A program made the position numbers and the translations under genes. Below are positions 14,182 to 20,872 of a stretch of DNA of 20,900 bases, piece by piece. Under the pieces are notes generated by a model, which saw nothing but the letters and a program-made list of their open reading frames with translations, was not told where the DNA came from and searched no databases. The stretch is taken from assembly GCA_002298885.1 (NCBI GenBank), contig DBMK01000363.1:1-20900 (forward strand). Reading direction: 5' to 3'. Source of the DNA: Anaerolineaceae bacterium UBA700. GTDB lineage: Bacteria; Chloroflexota; Anaerolineae; Anaerolineales; Anaerolineaceae. The number at the start of each line of letters is the position of its first letter. Position 1 is the stretch's first letter.

Positions 14182-15942
14182 ATGTCTGAAAAGATTCACC
14201 ATAAGATCTTACGAGATCTCCAGTTTCGGCAGGCGCTGCCGCCGCATAATGGAGCCGGGACCAGCCCCGAAGCGCGCATCTCTGAGCTCCTGGAGGCCAA
14301 CCGGTGGTTGGAGAACAGAGTTGCCGACCTGGAAAAAATCAATGCCGGCATGGTCCACGCTTCGCAGGTGGAGACGTTTGCCCGCACCGCCACCCGGTTG
14401 AACGGGACGCTCGACCTGGACAGCGTGCTGGCGATCATCGTCGAGGAGACGGCCGGTGTTATGGAAGTGCCGGCGGCAGCCATTTTCCTTTACAACGAAA
14501 AAAAGCAAAAGTACACCTTTGCCAGCGGCATCGGCTTGCCGGAGTCTTTTATCGGGAAAGTGGAGCCGTTTTCACGTTCAGAGGTTCAGCAATTTATTAA
14601 GCACGAAAATTTGGCCTTTATTGCAAGTATTAAAACGCTGCCCGCCTACGGGCTGCCTAAATTACTGCTTGACCTCGACTTCTGCACAATTGCCGGGATC
14701 ATCATGCAAGTCAACGGCAGGATCACCGGCACGTTGGTTATCTTCACGCGCAACAACGGGAGGCGATTCGACGGAAATGAAATGACAATGCTCAAGGGGC
14801 TGGCGAACCTTTCGGCCCAGGCAATTACCAACGCCCGCTCGTATTCCGAGCTGCAGCGTCACCTGGATAAACAGCGCGCCCTGCATGAGATCGACCTGGC
14901 GATCACCTCGATCACCAACTTGAACCTTTCATTGGGGATTATCCTCAAGCAGGTCACAGCGCAATTGGAGGTCGATGCTACCGCTATTTGCCTGCTCAGC
15001 CCGGAGGGGCGCCTGGAATATGTGGCCGGGAACGGATTCCGTACCGATGCCATGAGCGTGCGGCATTCGGGTTTGTGTGAATGCCTTGCCGATCCGGCAA
15101 TCGGCGAGGGCCGACCAGTTTTTATCCCCGATCTAGCCGGCGCCAATCAAACTACTTCCCTTCCCCTTTACATGGCAGAGGGATTCGCCAGTTACGCCAA
15201 CATGCCCTTGATTGCCAAGGGCCAGGTGATCGGGGTGCTCGAAATATTTGCCCGGACAACGCTGGAACCGGATGGCGCATGGTGGGAATACTTCGAAGCG
15301 CTTTCCACCCAGGCGGCGATTGCCATCGACAGCATCAGCCTGTTCGAGAACCTTAAGCAATCCAATGAGGGCCTGGCCCAGGCTTACGACACCACGCTCG
15401 AAGGCTGGTCGCGGGCACTTGATTTGCGCGACAAGGAAACCGAAGAGCACACGCGCCGGGTGGTGGACATGACCGAGCGCCTGGGCCGTGCGATGAACCT
15501 GACCGAGGCCGAGCTGGTGAACATCCGGCGCGGGGCGCTGCTGCACGATATTGGTAAAATGGGCATCCCAGACCGCATCTTGCTCAAACGCGGACCGCTG
15601 GACGAGAAGGATTGGGAGCGCATGCGCCGCCACCCGGAATACGCCCGCGACCTGCTGGCTCCGATCGATTACCTGCGACCGGCAATCGATATCCCCTACT
15701 GTCACCACGAGAAATGGGACGGGACGGGGTATCCGCAGCATCTTAAAGGGGAGCAAATCCCGCTAGCGGCGCGCATCTTTGCCATCGCCGACGTGTGGGA
15801 CGCCCTGACGTCCAATCGCAGGTACCGTCGGGCGTGGACGGACGAGATGGCGCGGCAGTATATCATCGACCAGGCCGGCACGTTTTTCGATCCCAAGGTG
15901 GTGAATGTGTTCGTTGAAATGACGAATGAAGGCCAGGATTAA
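14182..15942 (+). CDS. GAF-GAF-HD-GYP protein, probable cyclic-di-GMP phosphodiesterase
   Basis: A 586-residue soluble protein. A coiled coil (about 32-62) precedes GAF1 (about 78-222) and GAF2 (about 248-390), then an HD-GYP domain (about 404-580). The catalytic set is complete: His423, HDIGK with His455-Asp456 and Lys459, HH at 508-509, Asp513, GYP at 516-518, and downstream IADVWDALTSNRRYR. HD-GYP enzymes hydrolyse cyclic di-GMP using a two- or three-metal centre; the GAF domains probably bind a small ligand and control it. The start codon at 14182 follows AAGGG by 11 bases, a slightly long spacing. It may be the output of the receiver-CheW pair just upstream, an inference from position. 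A repeat cluster follows the stop. Confidence 0.95.
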   Translation: MSEKIHHKILRDLQFRQALPPHNGAGTSPEARISELLEANRWLENRVADLEKINAGMVHASQVETFARTATRLNGTLDLDSVLAIIVEETAGVMEVPAAAIFLYNEKKQKYTFASGIGLPESFIGKVEPFSRSEVQQFIKHENLAFIASIKTLPAYGLPKLLLDLDFCTIAGIIMQVNGRITGTLVIFTRNNGRRFDGNEMTMLKGLANLSAQAITNARSYSELQRHLDKQRALHEIDLAITSITNLNLSLGIILKQVTAQLEVDATAICLLSPEGRLEYVAGNGFRTDAMSVRHSGLCECLADPAIGEGRPVFIPDLAGANQTTSLPLYMAEGFASYANMPLIAKGQVIGVLEIFARTTLEPDGAWWEYFEALSTQAAIAIDSISLFENLKQSNEGLAQAYDTTLEGWSRALDLRDKETEEHTRRVVDMTERLGRAMNLTEAELVNIRRGALLHDIGKMGIPDRILLKRGPLDEKDWERMRRHPEYARDLLAPIDYLRPAIDIPYCHHEKWDGTGYPQHLKGEQIPLAARIFAIADVWDALTSNRRYRRAWTDEMARQYIIDQAGTFFDPKVVNVFVEMTNEGQD

Positions 15943-15945
15943 ATC

Positions 15946-16049
15946 GTAGTGACGACTTTAGTCGTTCACACCCCCAAGGGTAATGACTGGCGAGAGTGAA
16001 CGACTAAAGTCGTCACTACAATGGGGTGAACGACTGAAGTCGTCACTAC
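15946..16049. repeat. three copies of a 23-bp palindromic repeat
   Basis: Copy 1 at 15946-15968 is the exact reverse complement of copy 2 at 15997-16019. Copy 3 at 16027-16049 repeats copy 2 directly with one change (A to G) at a 30-bp period. Each copy has at its core ACGACTTTAGTCGT or its complement, an interrupted palindrome. Copies 1 and 2 form a long hairpin that could terminate the HD-GYP transcript. Three copies without conserved spacers do not make a CRISPR array. Confidence 0.85.
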
Positions 16050-16092
16050 AATTAAGCGTTGCTCGCGGTACAATTAGGCCCAGGAGATTTTA

Positions 16093-16527
16093 ATGAGCAA
16101 AGCTACCCGCGAACAAATCCTTTCCACCCTGAACCACGGCTGGGGCACCTTAATCGAAAACTACGATCATCTCACGCCCGATCAGCAATCTGCATTCCTC
16201 AAGAGCCAGGGCTACGCCCGGTTTGCCGATTTGCTGGCGCACGTTATCGCCTGGTGGGAGGACGCCATGCGCACGATCCGCAAGCAGGTCGAAGCGCCAG
16301 ATTTTCAGACCCCCAACATCGAGGTCGACCGGTTCAACGCCGAGGCGGTGAAGCGCTTCCAGAACCAGGACGAGGCAGCGCTGATCCATTCCTTTCAGGC
16401 GATGCGGGTGGGTATGGTGGGGCTGGTGTTCGAGCTTTCCGACGAGTCGTTCGCCGACCCGCGTATTAACGAGCGCCTGCGGGTGGAAGTGTTGGGGCAT
16501 TTGAGCGAGCACGCCATCCAGGCATAG
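16093..16527 (+). CDS. DinB-like / ClbS-DfsB (DUF1706)-like four-helix protein
   Basis: A 144-residue, mostly helical protein. Features of the ClbS/DfsB group in the DinB-like superfamily are visible: the N-terminal MSKATREQIL, LLAHVIAWWEDAM with His50, VDRFNAEAVKRF in the middle, and HLSEH with His136 and His140 near the C-terminus. The three histidines match the metal-site layout of DinB-like folds. ClbS members are known for self-protection against colibactin, but most family members have no assigned role, so no specific function is claimed. AGGAGA lies about six bases before the ATG. It appears to stand alone, with the repeat cluster upstream and the pst promoter downstream. Confidence 0.8.
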   Translation: MSKATREQILSTLNHGWGTLIENYDHLTPDQQSAFLKSQGYARFADLLAHVIAWWEDAMRTIRKQVEAPDFQTPNIEVDRFNAEAVKRFQNQDEAALIHSFQAMRVGMVGLVFELSDESFADPRINERLRVEVLGHLSEHAIQA

Positions 16528-16548
16528 GTTTTCTATCACGCAAATTTG

Positions 16549-16576
16549 TTAACAAGATGTTATCATTTGACTAACG
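16549..16576 (+). promoter_or_regulatory. Pho-box-like 11-bp-periodic direct repeats upstream of pstS
   Basis: TTAACA (16549-16554), AGATG, TTATCA (16560-16565), TTTGA and CTAACG (16571-16576) are three hexamers spaced by 5 bp each. Known PhoP boxes in Bacillus are TT(A/C/T)ACA repeats with about 5-bp gaps, and PhoB boxes of enterobacteria also have an 11-bp period. The matches are 6/6, 5/6 and 4/6 to TTAACA. Position just upstream of the pstS -10 supports the reading; the cognate regulator is not in the window. Confidence 0.55.
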
Positions 16577-16597
16577 CCGTAAACGGCTTTTCCAGGC

Positions 16598-16603
16598 TAT
16601 AAT
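16598..16603 (+). promoter_or_regulatory. -10 element of pstS, leaderless start likely
   Basis: A perfect TATAAT ends 7 bp before the pstS ATG at 16611, so transcription would begin at or within a base or two of the start codon. No ribosome site precedes the ATG. No good -35 lies 16-18 bp upstream, consistent with activator-dependent initiation from the Pho-box-like repeats. Confidence 0.55.
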
Positions 16604-16610
16604 CACGGCG

Positions 16611-17522
16611 ATGTCAGTGCGGTGTCTTATGGCGGGGGTCATCCTGTTATCCCTGGTAACAGGCTGCGCCAGTCCTTCGGGGGGAACTGGGTCTCAAGCG
16701 ACTCCCGCAGCGGAGGGGGCGTACATCCAGAACAAAGGCTCGGATACCATCGTCAACCTGGCCCTGGCCTGGGCAGAACGCTACCAGGCCGAGCATGCCG
16801 ACGTGCGCATCTCGGTTACCGGCGGCGGATCCGGCACAGGCATAGCTGCCCTCATTAATAATACCGTCGATATCGCCAACGCCTCGCGCAAAATCACCGA
16901 CCAGGAACGCGCCGAGGCTAAAAAGAACGGGATCGACGCCCAGGAATACGTCATCGCCCGCGATGCCATAGCGGTGATCGTCAACCCGCAAAACCCCGTG
17001 CAAGAATTGACACTCCAGCAAATTTCCGACATCTACAGCGGCAAGATCAACAATTGGACCGAAGTGGGCGGCGAGGACCGGCCGATTGTGCGCCTGTCGC
17101 GCGAATCGAACTCCGGGACGCACGTCTATTTCCTGCAAACGGTGATCCGCCTGGGAAATTCTAAGGATAAGACCCTGTTTTCGGCGGACACGCTGCTGCT
17201 GCCATCCTCGGAGGGCATCATTGCCGAGGTGCGGGATAATCCGAACGCCATCGGCTACGACGGCCTGGGTTACATCACACCCGAGGTGAAGAAGGTGGCG
17301 GTGAGCGCCAAGGCCGGCGGCCCGTTCAGTTTGCCGTCCATCGAGACGGTTAACAACGGGGCCTATCCGGTGTCGCGCGACCTGTACATGTATACTGGTC
17401 AAAATCCCTCCCAGGCAGTCAAGGATTATTTGGCATGGATCATGGGCAGCGAGGCCCAGGTGCTGGTCAAAGACCTGGGATTCGTGCCGATCCTCAAGAC
17501 GCAGGCAGGGGCGGCCCCATGA
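16611..17522 (+). CDS. pstS: phosphate ABC transporter substrate-binding lipoprotein PstS
   Basis: A 303-residue lipoprotein. The signal peptide ends in the lipobox LVTGC with Cys19, so it is anchored outside the membrane. Phosphate-binding segments of the PstS family are visible: NKGSDTIVNLALAWAERY (about 41-58), GGGSGTGIAAL (about 71-81) and RESNSGTH with the SGT loop (about 164-171). It binds inorganic phosphate and delivers it to the PstC-PstA channel. The ATG at 16611 gives a proper basic n-region (MSVR); a second ATG six codons later has no better ribosome site. The start lies only 7 bp after a TATAAT, suggesting a leaderless mRNA. The stop overlaps pstC by ATGA. The gene begins the pstSCAB operon. 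Confidence 0.95.
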   Translation: MSVRCLMAGVILLSLVTGCASPSGGTGSQATPAAEGAYIQNKGSDTIVNLALAWAERYQAEHADVRISVTGGGSGTGIAALINNTVDIANASRKITDQERAEAKKNGIDAQEYVIARDAIAVIVNPQNPVQELTLQQISDIYSGKINNWTEVGGEDRPIVRLSRESNSGTHVYFLQTVIRLGNSKDKTLFSADTLLLPSSEGIIAEVRDNPNAIGYDGLGYITPEVKKVAVSAKAGGPFSLPSIETVNNGAYPVSRDLYMYTGQNPSQAVKDYLAWIMGSEAQVLVKDLGFVPILKTQAGAAP

Positions 17523-18415
17523 AGCGCATCGGGCGCATTTCCGAATTCGGCATCACCACCCTGATCCGCCTGGCAGGGTATTCCTCGATTTTGTTCGTGG
17601 GCTTGATTCTGCTGTTCCTGCTGCGCGAGGGGCTGCCGGCGCTGGGAGAGGTCTCGCTGGGGGACCTGTTCTCCACCCGCTGGTACCCAACCGAGTCGTA
17701 TTTCGGTATTTTGCCGCTCATCCTGGGCTCGTTCATCGTCACCTTTGGGGCGCTGCTGGTGGCAGTTCCGTTCGGCATCCTGACCGCCGTGTACATCTCT
17801 GAAGTCGCGCCGCGCGCCATGCGCGAGGTGCTCAAGCCGCTGGTTGAAATCCTGGCGGGGCTGCCCTCGGTGGTGCTCGGTTTTATTGGCATCCAATTGG
17901 TCTCGCCGCTGCTGCGGGTGGCGCTAAACCTGCCCACCGGGCTGACCGCCTTCACCGGCGCGCTGCTGCTGGGCGGGATTGCCATCCCAACCGTGGTCTC
18001 GATTGCCGAGGATGCCCTGAACACTGTGCCGCGCTCCTACCGCGAGGCCTCGCTGGCGCTGGGCGCCACGCGTTGGCAGACTATCTGGGGAGTCACGCTG
18101 CCGGCGGCGCGCTCGGGGGTGATCACGGCGGTCATGCTGGGCGTGGGCCGTGCGATGGGCGAGACGATGACCGTGATGATGGTCACCGGCAACGCCCCGG
18201 TGATGCCGCACGGGCTGGATGCGCTGTTCCTGCCAGTGCGCACCATGACGGCGACCATCGCCTCGGAGATGGGCGAGGTGGCCAATGGCAGTACGCATTA
18301 CCACGTCCTGTTCTTTATCGGAATTACCCTGTTTTTGATTGCCCTGGCAATCAACATGGTCGCCTTTATGGTGGGCTACCGTAAACGCACGCGGGCGGAG
18401 CGGCTGCTGTCATGA
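17519..18415 (+). CDS. pstC: phosphate ABC transporter permease PstC
   Basis: A 298-residue inner-membrane permease with about six helices. The family start is seen in EFGITTLIRLAGYSSILFV, followed by LLREGLPAL and FSTRWYP. The EAA loop that contacts the ATPase is YREASLALGATRW with Glu176, followed by GVGRAMGETMTVMMVTG, typical of PstC. It forms the phosphate channel with PstA. The ATG at 17519 overlaps the pstS stop by four bases, and the downstream end overlaps pstA by four bases, so translation is coupled throughout. A longer in-frame start inside pstS was rejected because its residues look like an out-of-frame translation of pstS. Confidence 0.95.
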   Translation: MKRIGRISEFGITTLIRLAGYSSILFVGLILLFLLREGLPALGEVSLGDLFSTRWYPTESYFGILPLILGSFIVTFGALLVAVPFGILTAVYISEVAPRAMREVLKPLVEILAGLPSVVLGFIGIQLVSPLLRVALNLPTGLTAFTGALLLGGIAIPTVVSIAEDALNTVPRSYREASLALGATRWQTIWGVTLPAARSGVITAVMLGVGRAMGETMTVMMVTGNAPVMPHGLDALFLPVRTMTATIASEMGEVANGSTHYHVLFFIGITLFLIALAINMVAFMVGYRKRTRAERLLS

Positions 18416-19302
18416 ACAAAACAGCCGAAGATACCTTCCTGCTCACCCCGGTGGCAAAACGCTCGCGCTGGACGCAGCGCATCGGTTTCGGCGCGCTGAC
18501 CCTGGCCAGTGTGCTGACCGTGCTGCCGATCCTGGCGCTGGTGATTTACATTATTGTTCAGGGGTTGCCGCAAATCTCGTGGGAATTCTTGACGCAGATG
18601 CCGCGGGACGGCATGCGCGCCGGGGGAATCCTCCCGGCCATCGTAGGCACGGTTTACCTTACCCTGGGTACGGCGCTGTTCTCGGTGCCGCTGGGGATTG
18701 CCGCGGCCATCTACATCGCCGAATACGCCCCGGACAACAACTGGACACGGGGGATTCGTCTGGCCATCGTCAACCTGGCGGGCATTCCCTCGGTGGTCTA
18801 TGGGCTGTTCGGGTTTGGGTTGTTTGTCATCTTCCTGCGCTTCGGCACGAGCATCCTGGCGGCCTCGCTGACCCTCTCGATTATGACCCTGCCGGTCATT
18901 ATCAGCACCTCCGAGGAGGCGCTGCGCTCCGTACCGCAATCCTTCCGGGTGGTGAGCATTTCGCTGGGAGGGTCGCGCTGGCAGACTACCTGGCGTATCG
19001 TGCTGCCCAATGCTCTGCCGGGGATCGTCACGGGGGTCATTCTGGGCCTGGAACGAGCCGCCGGCGAGACGGCGCCGATTTTGTTCACCGGGGCGGCCTT
19101 TTTCCTGCCCCGCCTGCCGCAGTCGCCGCTGGACGCCACCATGGCCCTGCCCTACCACCTGTTCGTGATCTCCACCCAGGTGCCGGGCATGCCGATCCAG
19201 GTGCAGTACGGCACGGTGCTGGTGCTGCTGGTGTTCGTGCTGGGTATGAACTTAATCGCCACACTCATCCGCTCGCGGGCGCGCGCCCGGCGGGCCTGGT
19301 AG
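18412..19302 (+). CDS. pstA: phosphate ABC transporter permease PstA
   Basis: A 296-residue permease with about six helices. PstA features include IVQGLPQISWEFLTQMPR, a permease core beginning GGILPAIVGTVYLTLG, LAGIPSVVYGLFGFGLFV, and an EAA-type loop FRVVSISLGGSRWQTTWRIV (178-197). That loop has Val-Val-Ser where the usual Glu-Ala-Ala stands, while the conserved glycine (Gly186) and flanks are kept. It ends with LERAAGETAPILFTG, a PstA hallmark. It pairs with PstC to form the channel. It starts by ATGA overlap with pstC and is followed after six bases by pstB. Confidence 0.95.
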   Translation: MNKTAEDTFLLTPVAKRSRWTQRIGFGALTLASVLTVLPILALVIYIIVQGLPQISWEFLTQMPRDGMRAGGILPAIVGTVYLTLGTALFSVPLGIAAAIYIAEYAPDNNWTRGIRLAIVNLAGIPSVVYGLFGFGLFVIFLRFGTSILAASLTLSIMTLPVIISTSEEALRSVPQSFRVVSISLGGSRWQTTWRIVLPNALPGIVTGVILGLERAAGETAPILFTGAAFFLPRLPQSPLDATMALPYHLFVISTQVPGMPIQVQYGTVLVLLVFVLGMNLIATLIRSRARARRAW

Positions 19303-19308
19303 GAGTCG

Positions 19309-20064
19309 ATGATCAAGGTCAAGGTCGAGAATTTCTCCCTCAGCTACTCGGACGGCGTTGAAAGCCTCAAGAACGTCAATTTGGAGGTAGAGGCCAACAC
19401 CATCACGGTCATTTTCGGCCCGGCGGGCGGGGGGAAGTCGACCCTGCTGCGGGCCATCAACCGCTTGAACGACCTGGCGGACGTGAAGACGCGTACCGGA
19501 AGGGTGCTGATCGACGGGATCGACGTGTTCGAGCCGCACAAGGATGTCAACACCCTGCGGCGCAAGGTGGGCATGGTCTTCGCCCGGCCCACGCCGCTGC
19601 CGTTGAGCGTTTACCGCAACATCAGTTATTCGCTCGAGCTGGCCGGCGAGCGGAACAAGGCGAAGTTGGACGAGGCGGTGGAACGCGCCCTGCGCCAGGC
19701 GCGCCTGTGGGACGAGGTGAACGACCGGCTCAAGGATTCGGCCTATTCGCTCTCCGGCGGGCAGCAGCAGCGCCTGTGCATCGCCCGCTCGCTGGCCATC
19801 CAGCCCGAGCTGTTGCTGCTGGACGAGCCGACCTCGGCGCTGGACCCGGTCTCGACGGCCAACATCGAAGGCACGCTGCAGGAGCTGAAGGAGCAGTACA
19901 CGATCATCCTGGCGCCGCACAACACGCAGCAGGCAGCGCGCATGGCGGATTACGCCGCGTTCTTCTTGCAGGGGGAATTGGTGGAGTATGGGGTGGGGGA
20001 TGATGTGTTTTCGAAGCCGAAGGATAAACGAACCCAAGATTACATCGAGGGCAGGTTCGGATAG
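19309..20064 (+). CDS. pstB: phosphate ABC transporter ATPase PstB, Q-loop variant
   Basis: A 251-residue ABC ATPase that powers phosphate import. Walker A is GPAGGGKST (37-45), the signature LSGGQ lies at 148-152, Walker B LLLLDEP at 168-174 and the switch histidine is His204 in LAPHN. The Q-loop region reads VGMVFARPTPLP: residue 92 is Ala where most ABC ATPases have Gln (codon GCC). This may be a clade feature or affect coupling to the permeases. PstB hallmarks AINRLNDL and PTSALDPVSTANIE are present. Length is typical of the family. The gene starts six bases after pstA, with AGGAG just upstream of the ATG, and is followed by a terminator hairpin. No phoU follows. Confidence 0.95.
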   Translation: MIKVKVENFSLSYSDGVESLKNVNLEVEANTITVIFGPAGGGKSTLLRAINRLNDLADVKTRTGRVLIDGIDVFEPHKDVNTLRRKVGMVFARPTPLPLSVYRNISYSLELAGERNKAKLDEAVERALRQARLWDEVNDRLKDSAYSLSGGQQQRLCIARSLAIQPELLLLDEPTSALDPVSTANIEGTLQELKEQYTIILAPHNTQQAARMADYAAFFLQGELVEYGVGDDVFSKPKDKRTQDYIEGRFG

Positions 20065-20069
20065 GTTAA

Positions 20070-20110
20070 TTATGGATTTTCGGCTGGTTTCACCATCCGA
20101 AAATCCATAA
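20070..20110. terminator. terminator hairpin after pstB
   Basis: Arms 20070-20083 and 20097-20110 are exactly complementary (TTATGGATTTTCGG and its complement) around a 13-nt loop, starting five bases after the pstB stop. The stem holds T- and A-runs. It insulates the pst operon from the regulator gene that follows. Confidence 0.75.
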
Positions 20111-20131
20111 TAAAATACCCAACCTTAAAAA

Positions 20132-20151
20132 ATGTAAAGCATGCTTGACAT
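20132..20151. promoter_or_regulatory. operator O1 overlapping the -35 of the XRE gene
   Basis: ATGTAAAG, CATG, CTTGACAT: an inverted repeat with one asymmetric position. It is a near copy of O2 and includes the TTGACA hexamer, so binding here would block RNA polymerase. It lies within a larger near-palindrome, 20128-20155. Confidence 0.7.
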
Positions 20152-20172
20152 TTTTAAATACCGTGCTATACT
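20145..20172 (+). promoter_or_regulatory. strong sigma-70-like promoter of the XRE gene
   Basis: TTGACA (20145-20150), a 16-bp spacer and TATACT (20167-20172) nearly match the consensus. Transcription would begin inside operator O2, about 20 bp before the ATG. The ribosome site is GAGGA, four to five bases before the ATG at 20203. Confidence 0.8.
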
Positions 20173-20192
20173 ATGTAAAGTTCACTTTACAT
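20173..20192. promoter_or_regulatory. operator O2 over the transcription start of the XRE gene
   Basis: ATGTAAAG, TTCA, CTTTACAT: a perfect 8-bp inverted repeat directly after the -10. Its centre is 41 bp from that of O1, close to four helical turns, so dimers at both sites would lie on one face of the DNA. This suggests autorepression by the XRE protein encoded just downstream. Confidence 0.75.
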
Positions 20193-20202
20193 TCGAGGAA
20201 CC

Positions 20203-20415
20203 ATGAAGAACCGGTTGGAAGAGCTGCGTAACCATAAAGGCTGGACCCAGCAAGAGCTGGCAGATCGCGTCCTGGTATCCCGCCAGACGATCAATTCGCT
20301 CGAGCGGGGACGCTACAACCCGTCGATCATCCTGGGATTCCGGCTTGCCCGACAGTTTGAGGTTGCCATCGAAGAAATTTTCTTGTATTCAGATACGGAG
20401 GACGACTATGAATAA
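20203..20415 (+). CDS. XRE/Cro-CI family HTH regulator
   Basis: A 70-residue protein made of a single HTH_3 domain: LEELRNHKGWTQQELADRVL (helices 1-2), then VSRQTINSLERGRYNPSI with the recognition helix, and FEVAIEEIFLY at the end. It resembles small regulators of the YozG/Cro type that control a neighbouring membrane-protein gene. The acidic tail (DTEDDYE) overlaps the next gene by eight bases. Its promoter carries two copies of a palindromic operator, so it is probably autoregulated and also controls its partner. No toxin-like neighbour is seen. Confidence 0.92.
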   Translation: MKNRLEELRNHKGWTQQELADRVLVSRQTINSLERGRYNPSIILGFRLARQFEVAIEEIFLYSDTEDDYE

Positions 20416-20872
20416 ATCCATCAAGTGGATAAACCGGCAAGTACGTTTGGGCTGGTTGTTTCTGGCTGGCGGCCTCGTCGTCGGGGGAATCGGGATCTAT
20501 CTCGAACGCACGCTTGCCAATCCGACTTTCAATCCCCGCATCATCACCGCGATCGGCATTCTGCTGGTAGGGATTGCGGTCAGTATTCTGGTGCGCTACA
20601 TGGCGGGGCAGCGCAGCCCGCAGGCGGCGGCGCGCCTCACGAGCGAGGTGAAGGACGAGCGCAGCCAATTGATGCGCGCCCGCGCCGGCAACCGGGCCTA
20701 CTGGTTCTCGGCGGCCCTGACCTACGCCCTGCTGATGTGGGTATCGTTTGCCTCGAACGGCAGCCTGCCGGCGCTCACCGGGGACACACTCTGGTTCTGC
20801 CTGGCTGGCGTGGTAGTCCTGCCCTTCGGCGTTTACGCTGCCAGCATGCTGTACGACGAGAAGCATATTTAA
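20408..20872 (+). CDS. four-helix membrane protein paired with the XRE regulator
   Basis: A 154-residue protein. Four hydrophobic helices lie at about 15-31, 45-65, 97-115 and 127-149, with a charged cytosolic loop between helices 2 and 3 (about 67-95, with the core LTSEVKDERSQLMRARAGNR). Proteins of this size and shape, including a short loop rich in Asp, Glu, Arg, are often encoded next to small XRE regulators (DUF2178-like); the exact family is not certain. The ATG at 20408 has GGAGG six bases upstream and overlaps the regulator gene by eight bases, so the two are coupled. Function is unknown; it may sense or transmit a signal to the regulator, or be its regulated target. Confidence 0.82.
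   Translation: MNKSIKWINRQVRLGWLFLAGGLVVGGIGIYLERTLANPTFNPRIITAIGILLVGIAVSILVRYMAGQRSPQAAARLTSEVKDERSQLMRARAGNRAYWFSAALTYALLMWVSFASNGSLPALTGDTLWFCLAGVVVLPFGVYAASMLYDEKHI

Noticed and set aside
15946..16049. Possible CRISPR array
   Set aside because: There are only three copies, one inverted, with an 7-bp gap between the direct copies and no cas genes; this is a palindromic intergenic repeat.
16571..16590. Rho-independent terminator of the DinB-like gene (GCCGTAAACGGCTTTT)
   Set aside because: The stem is only about 5 bp and lies within the pstS promoter region, so it is too weak to call; it could still contribute to termination.
16647..17402. Open frame of 251 codons antisense to pstS
   Set aside because: It lies entirely opposite a certain gene, and its residue content shows no family signal.
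20203..20872. Toxin-antitoxin module
   Set aside because: The second protein is a 154-residue four-helix membrane protein with no toxin signature; a regulator-membrane protein pair fits better.
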